Part shown: in pieces, positions 14,615 to 24,100 of the stretch
Numbering within the stretch: position 1 is the stretch's first letter
Layout of the letters: each line of letters starts with the position of its first letter
Source: Vitreoscilla filiformis
GTDB taxonomy: Bacteria > Pseudomonadota > Gammaproteobacteria > Burkholderiales > Burkholderiaceae_C
Length of the DNA: 64,000 bases
Assembly (NCBI RefSeq): GCF_002222655.1
Contig: NZ_CP022423.1
Coordinates: 2,356,001 to 2,420,000, forward strand
Reading direction: 5' to 3'
Notes under the pieces: model-generated
Seen by the model: the letters and a program-made list of their open reading frames with translations, nothing else
What the model was told of the DNA's origin: nothing
Databases searched by the model: none
Position numbers and translations under genes: made by a program

Positions 14615-15325
14615 ATGCCCGTCACCGAATTTGCCCCCGGACTGTTCGTGCGCGACTTCACCCCGCCGCGTGCGCTGGGCGACTACAAACTCGTCGCCTT
14701 TGACATGGACTCCACCCTCATCAACATCGAGTGTGTGGACGAAATCGCCGAGGCCGCTGGCCGCAAAGCCGAAGTGGCCGCCATCACCGAAGCTGCCATG
14801 CGCGGCGAGATCACCGACTTCAAGGACAGCTTGCGCCGCCGCGTCGCCTTGCTGGCTGGCGTGCCGGTCAGCGCCATGGAACAGGTTTACACCGACCGCC
14901 TGCACATCAACCCCGGTGTGGACACCTTCGTGGCCGCTTGCCGCAACGCGGGGCTGAAAACCTTGCTGGTGTCGGGCGGGTTCACCTTTTTCAGCGATCG
15001 TGTGAAGCAGCGCCTGGGTTTGGACTTCGCCCGCGCCAACGTGCTGGAAATCGAAGACGGCCACCTCACCGGCCGCTTGGTGGATCGCCCGTGGGGGGAC
15101 ATCGTCGATGGTGCCGAAAAACGCCGCGTGGTGCTGGAGGTGTGCGAGCTGATGGGCATCGACCCGTCCCAAGCCATCGCGGTCGGCGATGGGGCCAACG
15201 ACCTGCCCATGATGCAGGTGGCCGGCCTGTCCGTGGCCTTCCATGCCAAGCCCAAAGTGCGTGAACAAGCCCAGGTGTCGATCGCATCCGGCGGCATGGA
15301 ACGGGTATTGACGGTGCTGCGCTGA
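14615..15325 (+). CDS. serB: Phosphoserine phosphatase
   Basis: This 236-residue HAD-family enzyme dephosphorylates phosphoserine in the last step of serine synthesis. Motif I is DMDSTLIN (Asp nucleophile and acid/base Asp), motif II is LVSGGF, and motif III/IV is a Lys in the AEKRR region followed by GDGANDLPM. It is the short form without the N-terminal ACT regulatory region of E. coli SerB. It starts at ATG 14615 and is a single gene, divergent from nirB. Confidence 0.95.
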   Translation: MPVTEFAPGLFVRDFTPPRALGDYKLVAFDMDSTLINIECVDEIAEAAGRKAEVAAITEAAMRGEITDFKDSLRRRVALLAGVPVSAMEQVYTDRLHINPGVDTFVAACRNAGLKTLLVSGGFTFFSDRVKQRLGLDFARANVLEIEDGHLTGRLVDRPWGDIVDGAEKRRVVLEVCELMGIDPSQAIAVGDGANDLPMMQVAGLSVAFHAKPKVREQAQVSIASGGMERVLTVLR

Positions 15326-15396
15326 TACCTTGCACCGACTTAAATCCGCAACAATCCTGAGAAACACTCAGTAACAACCGGCTGGACAATGCCGGC

Positions 15397-16758
15397 ATGC
15401 GCACCTCTGTTCACCTGAAAGTCGGGCAAATCGCCAGCACGGCGGTTCACACCATCACCGCTGAAGTTTCGCTGCGGGAGCTGGTTGAAAGCTTTTCGCG
15501 CGAAAAACACTCTTGCGTGGTGGTGGTCGAAGGACGTCGCCCCATCGGCATCGTCACCGAGCGTGACTTGCTGCGCCTGCTGTGTGCGGGCTACGACGAA
15601 CAACGCACCGTTCGGGCCGTCATGAGCGCCCCGCTGGTGACCGCCCACCACGACTTGCCCTTTGCCACCGCGCAAAACATGCTCAGCAACCGCAATGTGC
15701 GCCACCTGGTGCTGGTGGATGAGAACGGTTTGCTGTTCGGCATCGTCACGGAAACCGACTTTCGGCGCCACATCAGCTACTTGCTGTTCCAGAGCATTGA
15801 GCATTTGAGCGCCATCACCGACGCCAGCAGCACCTTGCTCGCCCCCGATGTGCCCCTGATTCGTGCGCTGGAGATCATGTCCTCGCGGCGCTTGGATCAC
15901 TTGGTGATTGGTCGGGCCAATCGCGCCGAAGGCATCATCACGGAGCGGGACGTGCCGCGCTTTATGGTTGAGCATGTGGACATTGCCCGCATCACCACCG
16001 GCGAAGTGATGAGCCACCCGTTGGTGTCCATCCCCACACAACTGCCCGTGGTCGATGCGGCGCGGCGCTTGATTGAAACCAATTTGCGCCATTTGGTTGT
16101 CGTGGATGAACAAGGGCTGTTTGCGGGGGTGTTGAGCCAGCATCGCATGCTGGAACGCCTGAGCGCCGTGTTGCTGGAGGAAGGCCACCAGTATTTGGCC
16201 CGGCAAGTCAGCGCCAGCGAGCAGCGTTTTCGGGATTTTGTGGAACACCTGCCCATTCCGCTGTGCCATGTCAACGCTCAACAAGAGGCGGTGTACATCA
16301 ACCAGCAGTTCACCGCGCTGCTCGGTTACACCCTGAGCGACACGCCGAACCTGGCCACTTGGTTGGCCCGGGCCTACCCTGACCCCGCCTACCGGGAAGC
16401 CACCCTGCGCATCTGGCAACAGCGTGTGGCCCATGCCCACCTGACCGGCGGGCCCATCGTCCCGGGGGAGTACCACGTCACTTGCAAGGATGGTTCGGTG
16501 CGCATTTTGGAAATCGGTGGCATCACGCTGGGTCAAGACCTGCTGATCACCATCATGGACATGACCGAACGTCGCCAAGCCGAAGAAACGCTGCGCGAGC
16601 AACTGCATGAGCTGCGCCGCTGGCAAGCCGTGATGCTGGATCGGGAGGATCGCGTGCTCGACCTGAAACGTGAGGTCAACGCGCTGTTGGCAGAGTACGG
16701 GCTGCCCCCCCGTTATCGGAGCGTGAGCCTCCCGATGGCACCGGTGGCGGCACCATGA
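15397..16758 (+). CDS. Four-CBS plus PAS domain signalling protein
   Basis: This 453-residue cytoplasmic protein has two CBS pairs (residues about 5-130 and 135-260), shown by repeated VxGIVTERDLLR / GIVTETDF / GIITERDV / GVLSQHRML endings. A PAS domain with PAC tail follows (about 270-395, ending ITIMDMTERRQAEE) and then a short coiled coil. There is no kinase, GGDEF or EAL output domain, so it probably senses adenine nucleotides and another ligand and passes the signal by protein contact. Its stop overlaps the next gene by 4 bases (ATGA), making it the first gene of a three-gene operon with a binding protein and a hybrid kinase. Confidence 0.85.
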   Translation: MRTSVHLKVGQIASTAVHTITAEVSLRELVESFSREKHSCVVVVEGRRPIGIVTERDLLRLLCAGYDEQRTVRAVMSAPLVTAHHDLPFATAQNMLSNRNVRHLVLVDENGLLFGIVTETDFRRHISYLLFQSIEHLSAITDASSTLLAPDVPLIRALEIMSSRRLDHLVIGRANRAEGIITERDVPRFMVEHVDIARITTGEVMSHPLVSIPTQLPVVDAARRLIETNLRHLVVVDEQGLFAGVLSQHRMLERLSAVLLEEGHQYLARQVSASEQRFRDFVEHLPIPLCHVNAQQEAVYINQQFTALLGYTLSDTPNLATWLARAYPDPAYREATLRIWQQRVAHAHLTGGPIVPGEYHVTCKDGSVRILEIGGITLGQDLLITIMDMTERRQAEETLREQLHELRRWQAVMLDREDRVLDLKREVNALLAEYGLPPRYRSVSLPMAPVAAP

Positions 16759-17828
16759 CAGACGGCCCATTGCCCAGCCTGCCACGGCGCCAGTGCGTGC
16801 AAGCGCTGTTGGTCGGGGGAATGCTCGGGCCGGTTGGCCTGCGGGCGGCCTCGGCCCCGTCAGGGCACACCTTGGTGTTGGGAACCCAGCCGCTGGGCAT
16901 GCCATGCAGCGCCATCAGTGCCCTCATTCAGCGCGACCAAGTGCTGCAACAGACGTTGGCGCGCACCCAGTGGCGCCTCAGCCACCGCCCTTTCGGCAAG
17001 GGCTCCGACATGCTGCCCCTGTTGTCCCTGCGCCAGTTGAGCGCCGCTTTCTTGGGGGACATGCCCACGTTGGTGGCCGCAGCATTGGGTGAGGCTGCCA
17101 TCGTGGGCTTGGTCAAGCAGACCAGCACGGCCATTGTCGGGCGCGGGTTGGAACGCATTGAGGACTTGCGCGACAAGCGGGTGGGCTATGTGGAAGCCTC
17201 CAGCGCACACTACACCTTGCTCCAAGCACTCAACTTGGCGGGCCTGCAAGAGTCGCAGATCACGCTGGTGCCGCTGGCGGTGGATCAAATGGTCGAAGCC
17301 CTGGAGCGCAACGACATCGACGCATTTGCCGCCTGGGAGCCCGCTTCTTCACTGGCTTTGATGCGCCACCGCGCCCATCGGGTGATTTTCCGAGGCTCCA
17401 CCACCGACTACTTGGTGATCAACCACTTCTTCACTCAAGAACATCCTGAGATCAGCTTGGCTCTGATCGCCAGTTTTGTGCGGGCCATCCAGTGGATGCG
17501 TCTGTCGCGCTTGAATTTGGACAAAGCGGTGCGTTGGGCCAATGATGAAGCCACGTCATTTTCCGGTCGTGCGCTGGCGTTGCCGTTGCGCCAATTGACC
17601 GCCATCGTGGAGCGCGATCTGCTGGATGTGCCCGCTGCGCCCTGGGTGTCGCCGCCCGACGCCCAATCGCCTTTGCGGCAGGAATTCGAGTTTTTAGCCC
17701 GTTTGGGCAAACTGCCCTCCCAAGCTCGATGGGGTCAAGTCGAACGGGCTTTTGGCTACGATGGGCTGTCCAAGGTGTTGACGCAGTCACGGCAGTACCA
17801 GACCCACGTTTTTAACTACCGCGAGTAG
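16755..17828 (+). CDS. NMT1/SsuA-type periplasmic substrate-binding protein
   Basis: This 357-residue exported protein has an N-terminal RRQCVQALLVGG...GLRAAS stretch that looks like a signal peptide (Tat-like RR). The binding-protein fold shows IEDLRDKRVGYVEAS..YTLLQALNLAGL and a long C-terminal helical lobe. The family (ThiY/SsuA/NMT1-like) binds sulfonates, nitrate or pyrimidines. No permease or ATPase gene is adjacent. Instead it is coupled to a CBS-PAS protein (4-base overlap) and is followed 17 bases later by a membrane hybrid kinase, so it may act as the ligand sensor for that kinase. Confidence 0.8.
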   Translation: MTDGPLPSLPRRQCVQALLVGGMLGPVGLRAASAPSGHTLVLGTQPLGMPCSAISALIQRDQVLQQTLARTQWRLSHRPFGKGSDMLPLLSLRQLSAAFLGDMPTLVAAALGEAAIVGLVKQTSTAIVGRGLERIEDLRDKRVGYVEASSAHYTLLQALNLAGLQESQITLVPLAVDQMVEALERNDIDAFAAWEPASSLALMRHRAHRVIFRGSTTDYLVINHFFTQEHPEISLALIASFVRAIQWMRLSRLNLDKAVRWANDEATSFSGRALALPLRQLTAIVERDLLDVPAAPWVSPPDAQSPLRQEFEFLARLGKLPSQARWGQVERAFGYDGLSKVLTQSRQYQTHVFNYRE

Positions 17829-17845
17829 CCTTCTGCCGCTTTTGC

Positions 17846-20800
17846 ATGGCCCGCACTTCTTCTTCGCCGTCTTTTTCCAGTCTCATCACCCAGCAATTTG
17901 CCGTTTTGCTGAGCTTGGCGCTCGGCAGCCTCATTGCCGTGTGGTACTTCGGCCTGCCCGGCCTGGATTGGACAGGCGCCAGTCAGCGGGATCTCAACGC
18001 CAGCACGGCCTTGCTTGAGCAGCAAGCCGATCTGCATGCAGCCGCCCTGAAGCGCGTGTTGCGCGCCAAGCGTGGCGACGTCCAGATCGCCGCACAGGAT
18101 GCAGCCTTGCGCCAAGCCCTGGAACAAACCCCCACTCGCGTTCCCCAGACATTGGAGCGGCTGTTTGGGCAACTCAGCCGCGCTTATCCCGACCAATTCC
18201 AGCGCCTGCTGCTGGTGGATCCAAGCACTGGCCGCATCCACGACAGCAACCCTGCCGAAACGGGCACCGCACCGGCGCTCTCGCCTCAGTGGTTGGAGCG
18301 CATCACGCAGAACGGCCTGCCGGAGTGGCTCGAACTGTTGCCCAGCCCAGCCGCCCAGCCTTGGCTGGCCATCGCCCGCCCGATCCACAACGACCAAGGC
18401 GTGACGCTGGCGGTGATGGTGGCCGTGCTGGAGTTGGGCACTTTGCTGGAGGAGGGTTCCATCGCCCCTTGGCAACCTGCGGTGGGAACTGCACACACGG
18501 TGTTGACCGTGGGAGGGGGTTCGGCGCTGGTGGGAGCGGTGTCCGATGTGCGCGGAACGCCGGAGCCGGTGCTGCGTGCCTTGCTGCAAGTCAGCAACGG
18601 TTTTGACGGCACACTCACGCGCTTGCCAACGCCAGCCAACGAGGTGATCGCGGTGTACCGGCACATTCCCGTGTCGGCAGACCAGGGGTTGCGGCTGGTG
18701 GTTTACCAGCACATCCACGAGATGCTCGGCGGGATTCGGCACGACACCGACCGCTTGCTCATGGCTTCCGCCGGTGTGTTGGCCCTGCTGACCTACTTGC
18801 TATCGTCCTTGAGCGCCCGGCGGGTGACGCAGCCGTTGGCCGTCCTGACGCAAGCGGCACGCCAGTTGGGTGCCGGCCAGCACGGTTGCGCCATCGACAT
18901 GCCCCCACAAAGCTGCGATGAATTTTTGACCCTCGCACGTGCTTTCGATGACATGGCTGCCCAGGTGGCCGAAACCCACAACGAACTGGAGCAGCGCGTC
19001 CAACAGCGCACACGCGAGCTGGCGCGTGAGCACGACTTGTTCAAAACCCTGATCCAAACCGTACCCGACTTGGTCTGGCTCAAAGATGGCGATGGGGGTT
19101 ACCTGATGTGCAACCCCGCATTCGAACGTTTCTTCGGCGCCCCCGAGCAGCTCATCGTTGGCAAAACCGACTTCGACTTCGTCGATCCAGAGCTGGCTCA
19201 GTTTTTCCGTGACCGTGATTTGCTGGCCATCGAACGTCATGCGCCCACACGCAACGAGGAATGGGTGAACTATGCCGACGGCTCGCGTGTACTGCTCGAA
19301 ACGACAAAAACCCCCATGCACGACCGCGAAGGTCGGCTCATCGGTGTGTTGGGCGTTGGACACGACATCACTTGGCGGCACGATCTGACGCAAGAACTCA
19401 AGCGCCGTGACCGCTACCAGCGCGCTTTGCTGGACAACTTCCCGTTTTACGTCTGGCTCAAGGACACCGAACATCGCTTGCTGGCGGTCAATCATCCCCT
19501 GGCGGAACTGTGCGGCGCCACCTCACCGGAAGCCCTCATCGGACGCTCGGACACGGACGTCTGGCCTGCCGATTGTGCCGAGCACTACCGCAACAGCGAT
19601 GAAGCGGTGCTGCGCACCGGCCAAGCCCGCACCGTCGAGGAGCCCCATCCTTTCGATGCGACGCGCTGGTTGGAGATCTACCGCTCACCGGTGACGCTGG
19701 ATGGCGCGGTGATCGGCACCGTGGGGTTTGCCCGTGATGTCACAGAGCGACGCCAGATTGAAGCGTCTTTGCGCCAAGCACAGGCCGAATCGGCGGCGCT
19801 ATTGGCCCAGTCCGACCGCATGCGCCAAACCTCGCTGAGTGTGTTGGAGGATCAGCAGCGCATGGGCCAGGAGTTGCAACGGCACCGCCATCATTTGGAG
19901 GACTTGGTCAAGACCCGCACCGCCGAGTTGGAGGAAGCGAAACAAGCCGCTGAGGCGGCCAACGCAGCCAAGAGCGCCTTCTTGGCCAACATGACGCACG
20001 AAATCCGCACCCCGATGAATGCCATCATCGGTCTGACCCACTTGTTGCAGCACACCTCGCTGGCCCCGCAACAACTCGACCGGCTCAGCAAAATCCACGA
20101 TGCGGCTTATCACCTGCTGGCGATCCTGAACGATGTGCTGGATCTGTCCAAAATCGAATCGGGGCGCATCCAACTGGAGCACACCGATTTTTCCTTGGCG
20201 GAGCTGCTGGAACAGACCCGCGCACTGGTGGCCGTCGCCGCGCAAGACAAGGGTCTGGCGCTGGACGTGGACATCCAAAATCTGCCGGACAACCTGCGTG
20301 GCGACCCCACTCGTCTGCGCCAAGCGTTGCTCAACTTCGCCAGCAACGCGATCAAGTTCACCGAACAGGGCCGCGTGGTGCTGCGGGCGCGGCGACGGGA
20401 AGGGGCAGAAGATGCGGCCCACTGCCATGTGCGCTTCGAGGTGGAAGACACGGGCATCGGCATCGCCAGCGATCAAATTGACCGGCTGTTTCAAGCCTTT
20501 GAGCAAGCCGATGCTTCCACTACTCGCAAATACGGTGGCACGGGGTTGGGCTTGGCCATCACCCGTCGCTTGGCGCATTTGATGGGGGGTGAAGCCGGCG
20601 CACACAGTGTCGTGGGGCAAGGCAGTGTGTTTTGGTTCGATGTGGTGTTGGCCCCAGCCCAAGCTGCGCTGACGCCTGCCCTGGCTCGGCCAGCCGCGCT
20701 GGATGCGGCAGCCGAGCTGGCTTTGCACCACGGCCAAGCGCGCTTGCTGCTGGCCGAAGACAACCCGATCAACCGCGAAGTGGCCCTGGCTTTGCTTGAG

Positions 20801-21130
20801 GGGCTGGGGTTGAACGTTGAAGTGGCAGAAGACGGTCAACAAGCGCTGGACAAGGCCCGCTCCACCGCTTACGACCTCATTCTGATGGACATGCAGATGC
20901 CCATCCTGGACGGATTGGCGGCGACCCGGGCGATCCGGGCGTTGCCGGAGGGCCGCCGCATGCCCATCTTGGCCATGACGGCCAACGCTTTTGCCGAAGA
21001 CCGCACCGCTTGCTTGGATGCGGGCATGGATGACTTCGTGAGCAAACCGGTCGATCCGGAAGTGCTCTACGCCACGCTGCTCAAGTGGCTCAACCCGCGA
21101 CCTGAGACCACACTTTCTCCAGCCGTTTGA
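17846..21130 (+). CDS. Hybrid sensor histidine kinase (HAMP-PAS-PAS-HisKA-HATPase-REC)
   Basis: This 1094-residue membrane kinase has a first transmembrane helix at about residues 12-35, a periplasmic region to about 305 and a second helix near 305-325. A HAMP-like segment follows, then two PAS domains (about 385-510 and 515-635), a coiled coil, HisKA with phospho-acceptor H718 (MTHEIRTPMN), an HATPase (N box, GTGLGLAIT) and a receiver domain with D1015 (LILMDMQMP). The phosphorelay has no HPt here. It is third in the CBS-PAS/binding-protein operon. The 3' end overlaps convergent hrpA by 41 bases. Confidence 0.93.
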   Translation: MARTSSSPSFSSLITQQFAVLLSLALGSLIAVWYFGLPGLDWTGASQRDLNASTALLEQQADLHAAALKRVLRAKRGDVQIAAQDAALRQALEQTPTRVPQTLERLFGQLSRAYPDQFQRLLLVDPSTGRIHDSNPAETGTAPALSPQWLERITQNGLPEWLELLPSPAAQPWLAIARPIHNDQGVTLAVMVAVLELGTLLEEGSIAPWQPAVGTAHTVLTVGGGSALVGAVSDVRGTPEPVLRALLQVSNGFDGTLTRLPTPANEVIAVYRHIPVSADQGLRLVVYQHIHEMLGGIRHDTDRLLMASAGVLALLTYLLSSLSARRVTQPLAVLTQAARQLGAGQHGCAIDMPPQSCDEFLTLARAFDDMAAQVAETHNELEQRVQQRTRELAREHDLFKTLIQTVPDLVWLKDGDGGYLMCNPAFERFFGAPEQLIVGKTDFDFVDPELAQFFRDRDLLAIERHAPTRNEEWVNYADGSRVLLETTKTPMHDREGRLIGVLGVGHDITWRHDLTQELKRRDRYQRALLDNFPFYVWLKDTEHRLLAVNHPLAELCGATSPEALIGRSDTDVWPADCAEHYRNSDEAVLRTGQARTVEEPHPFDATRWLEIYRSPVTLDGAVIGTVGFARDVTERRQIEASLRQAQAESAALLAQSDRMRQTSLSVLEDQQRMGQELQRHRHHLEDLVKTRTAELEEAKQAAEAANAAKSAFLANMTHEIRTPMNAIIGLTHLLQHTSLAPQQLDRLSKIHDAAYHLLAILNDVLDLSKIESGRIQLEHTDFSLAELLEQTRALVAVAAQDKGLALDVDIQNLPDNLRGDPTRLRQALLNFASNAIKFTEQGRVVLRARRREGAEDAAHCHVRFEVEDTGIGIASDQIDRLFQAFEQADASTTRKYGGTGLGLAITRRLAHLMGGEAGAHSVVGQGSVFWFDVVLAPAQAALTPALARPAALDAAAELALHHGQARLLLAEDNPINREVALALLEGLGLNVEVAEDGQQALDKARSTAYDLILMDMQMPILDGLAATRAIRALPEGRRMPILAMTANAFAEDRTACLDAGMDDFVSKPVDPEVLYATLLKWLNPRPETTLSPAV

Positions 21131-24100
21131 CCGACACCGGCTGCGGTGTCCTCAACTCTTGCGCAAAGAGGCTGACGCGCAGCTCCTCCAATTGCCAGCG
21201 GAAGTCGTCCATGCGTGCATCGGCTTGGCCCTTGAGTTCGGCCAAACGACGCTGGTGGCGTTGCTCCAGCGGGCGCAGCTCGGCCAGGCGTTGGGTGTCG
21301 CGGGCGGGGTCGGTGCGCAGTTTGTCGAGCCGCATCACCACGCCTTTGAGATAGCGGGCGTAGTGCTGCAACTGCGCCCACGGCGCGGCCAGCAAAAAGC
21401 GCTTGGGCATGAGGCGCTGGAGCTGGGCGGTGATGTCGTCGGCCACGTCCTTGGGCGGCTTGGCGTCCTTCAACTTGCGCGCTGCGGTGGCGTACTCGGT
21501 GAGCACCGTGCCCGCCAGCCGCGCCACCTCTTGCGCGATCAGGTTCAGGCGGCCCCGGCCTTCTTCGATGCGCTTGGCAAAGGCCGCTGCGTCTTGCGGC
21601 AGCGGCTCTTGCAAGAACGCTTTGTCCAGCGCCAGCTCGATGATCTGCGCCTTCAGCTCCTCAGCAGAACCCAGCGGCATGTAGAGCACCCCCATCTTGG
21701 TCAGATCGGGGATGTTCTTTTCCAAGAACTTCAGCGGTTCTTTGATCTGCAAGGCCACCAAGCGGCGCAGGCCCAGGCGGTGTTTGGCAGCAGCCACCGC
21801 CGGTTCGTCGAACACTTCGATTTCAACGTGGGTGCCGCCATCGATCAGCGCCGGAAAGCCGATCAGCGTTTGGCCCGCTTTGCGGATTTCCATCAGCTCG
21901 GGCAGCGCGCCGAACGTCCAGGTGGTGTAGGTGGCGGGGGTTGTGGGGGTGGATGCCCCCTCTCCCCGGCCCTCCCCCGCGAGGGGGGAGGGAGAAAGAC
22001 TGCGCGTGGGGCCGCCTCTTTGCGGCTGGGCATGGTTTCCAGCTTGTCCGGCTCGCCCCTGAACTTGGGCTTGGCTCCCTCCCCCCTCCGTGGGGGAGGG
22101 CTGGGGAGAGGGGGCACCCGCCTCCGCCAACTTCAACCCCGCCAACGCCTGAAACGCCGAACGCGCCAACCCGCCCAACTCCGCCTTCAAGGTCGCCAAC
22201 TGGCGCCCCATGCCAAGCTGGCGCCCGTGCTCGTCCACCACGCGGAAGTTCATGAACAAGTGCTGCGGCACTTGCTCCAGCTTGAAGTCGTTGCGCTGCA
22301 CCGCCAACTGGGTGCGCTCGCGCACCGCCTTCAACAGCATGTCCACCAAATTGCCTTGGCCGAAGGGCGCCAGCTCACAAAACTCGGCGGCATAGTCCGG
22401 CAACGGCACCAAGCGCGAGCGCGGGCGCTGGTGCAAACTTTTCACCAACGCCAGCACCTTGGCCTCCAACATGCCCGGCACCAGCCACTCGCAACGCTCC
22501 TCACTCACTTGGTTGAGGGCGTAGATGGGCACTGTCACCGTCACGCCGTCCTTGGCGTCGCCGGGTTGGTGCAGGTAGCTGGCGGCGCAGTCCACACCGC
22601 CCAGACGAATGGTTTTCGGGAACGCCGACGTGGTGATGCCCGCCGCCTCGTGGCGCATCAACTCCTCGCGGCTGAGGTGCAGCAGCTTGGGGTTCGCCTT
22701 GCCCGCGTGGCGATACCAGCGTTCAAACGTCGCCCCACTCACCACCTCGGTGCCGACGTGCTGGTCGTAGTAGGCGTAGATCAGCTCATCGTCCACCAGC
22801 ACATCTTGGCGGCGCGACTTGTGCTCCAGCTCCTCCACCTGCGCAATCATCTTGCGGTTGTGCGCAAGGAAGGGCAGGCGCGTGTCCCACTCACCATTCA
22901 CCAGCGCTTCGCGGATGAAAATTTCGCGCGCGGCAGCGGCATCCACATTGCCGAAGTTCACCCGCCGGTTGTTGTAGATGACGATGCCGTAGAGCGTCGC
23001 CCGCTCCAGCGCGATCACCTCGGCGGCTTTCTTCTCCCAATGCGGTTCCAGCAGTTGTTTTTTCAGCAGATGGCCCGCCACCTGCACGATCCACTGCGGT
23101 TCGATGCCGGCCAACCCTCGGCCAAACAGGCGTGTGGTGTCCACCAACTCAGCGGCCACCAACCAGCGGCCCGGCTTTTTGCTCAGGTGCGCGCCCGGGT
23201 GGCGCCAGAACTTGATGCCGCGTGCGCCGAGGTACCACTCCTCGTCGTCGCTCTTGCAACCCACGTTGCCCAACAAACCGGCCAGCATCGCCAAATGCAC
23301 CTGCTCGTAGGTGGCGGGCGCCTCGTTCAGCCGCCAGCCATGTTCGGCCACCACGGTGTGCAGTTGCGAATGGATGTCGCGCCACTCGCGTACCCGGCGC
23401 GGGTTGACAAAGCTGTCGCGCAGCCGCTGCTCTTGCTGCCGATTGCTCAACTTATGCACCGCCGCTTTTTCTCCCTCTCCCCTCGCGGGAGAGGGCCGGG
23501 AAGAGGGGGCCGCCGCCACGTCACCATGCCCCCGCCCCTCCTCGATCCAGTGCCAGAGCTTCAAATAGCCCATGAACTCCGAACGCTCGTCGTCGAACTT
23601 CTTGTGCTTTTCATCCGCCGCTTGCTGCGCTTCCAGTGGCCGATCCCGCACATCCTGCCCCGATAGGGCCGAGGCGATGATGAGCACCTCGCTCAAGCTG
23701 TGGCGCTCCCGCGCTTCCAAAATCATGCGCCCTACACGCGGGTCCAGCGGCAGTTTGGCCAGCTCCTGGCCCATGGGCGTGAGCTGGTTTTCATCGTCCA
23801 CCGCGCCGAGTTCGTTCAGCAGCGCGTAGCCGTCGGCGATCGCTTTCCTGGGCGGCGCTTCGAGAAAGGGGAAGTCTTCCACCGACCCCAGACCCAGCGA
23901 CTTCATCCGCAGAATCACCCCCGCCAGCGAGCTGCGCAGGATTTCCGGGTCGGTGAAACGTGGCCGGCCAGCGTAATCTTTCTCGTCATAGAGCCGAATG
24001 CACACGCCGTTCGCCACCCGACCGCAACGCCCGGCGCGCTGGTTCGCCGCCGCTTGGCTGATGGCCTCAATCTGAAGCTGCTCGACCTTGTTGCGGTAGC

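Noticed and set aside
21159..23666. 835-residue plus-strand open frame opposite hrpA
   Set aside because: It is a GC-rich antisense shadow of hrpA, with no domain match and Arg/His/Gln-rich composition.
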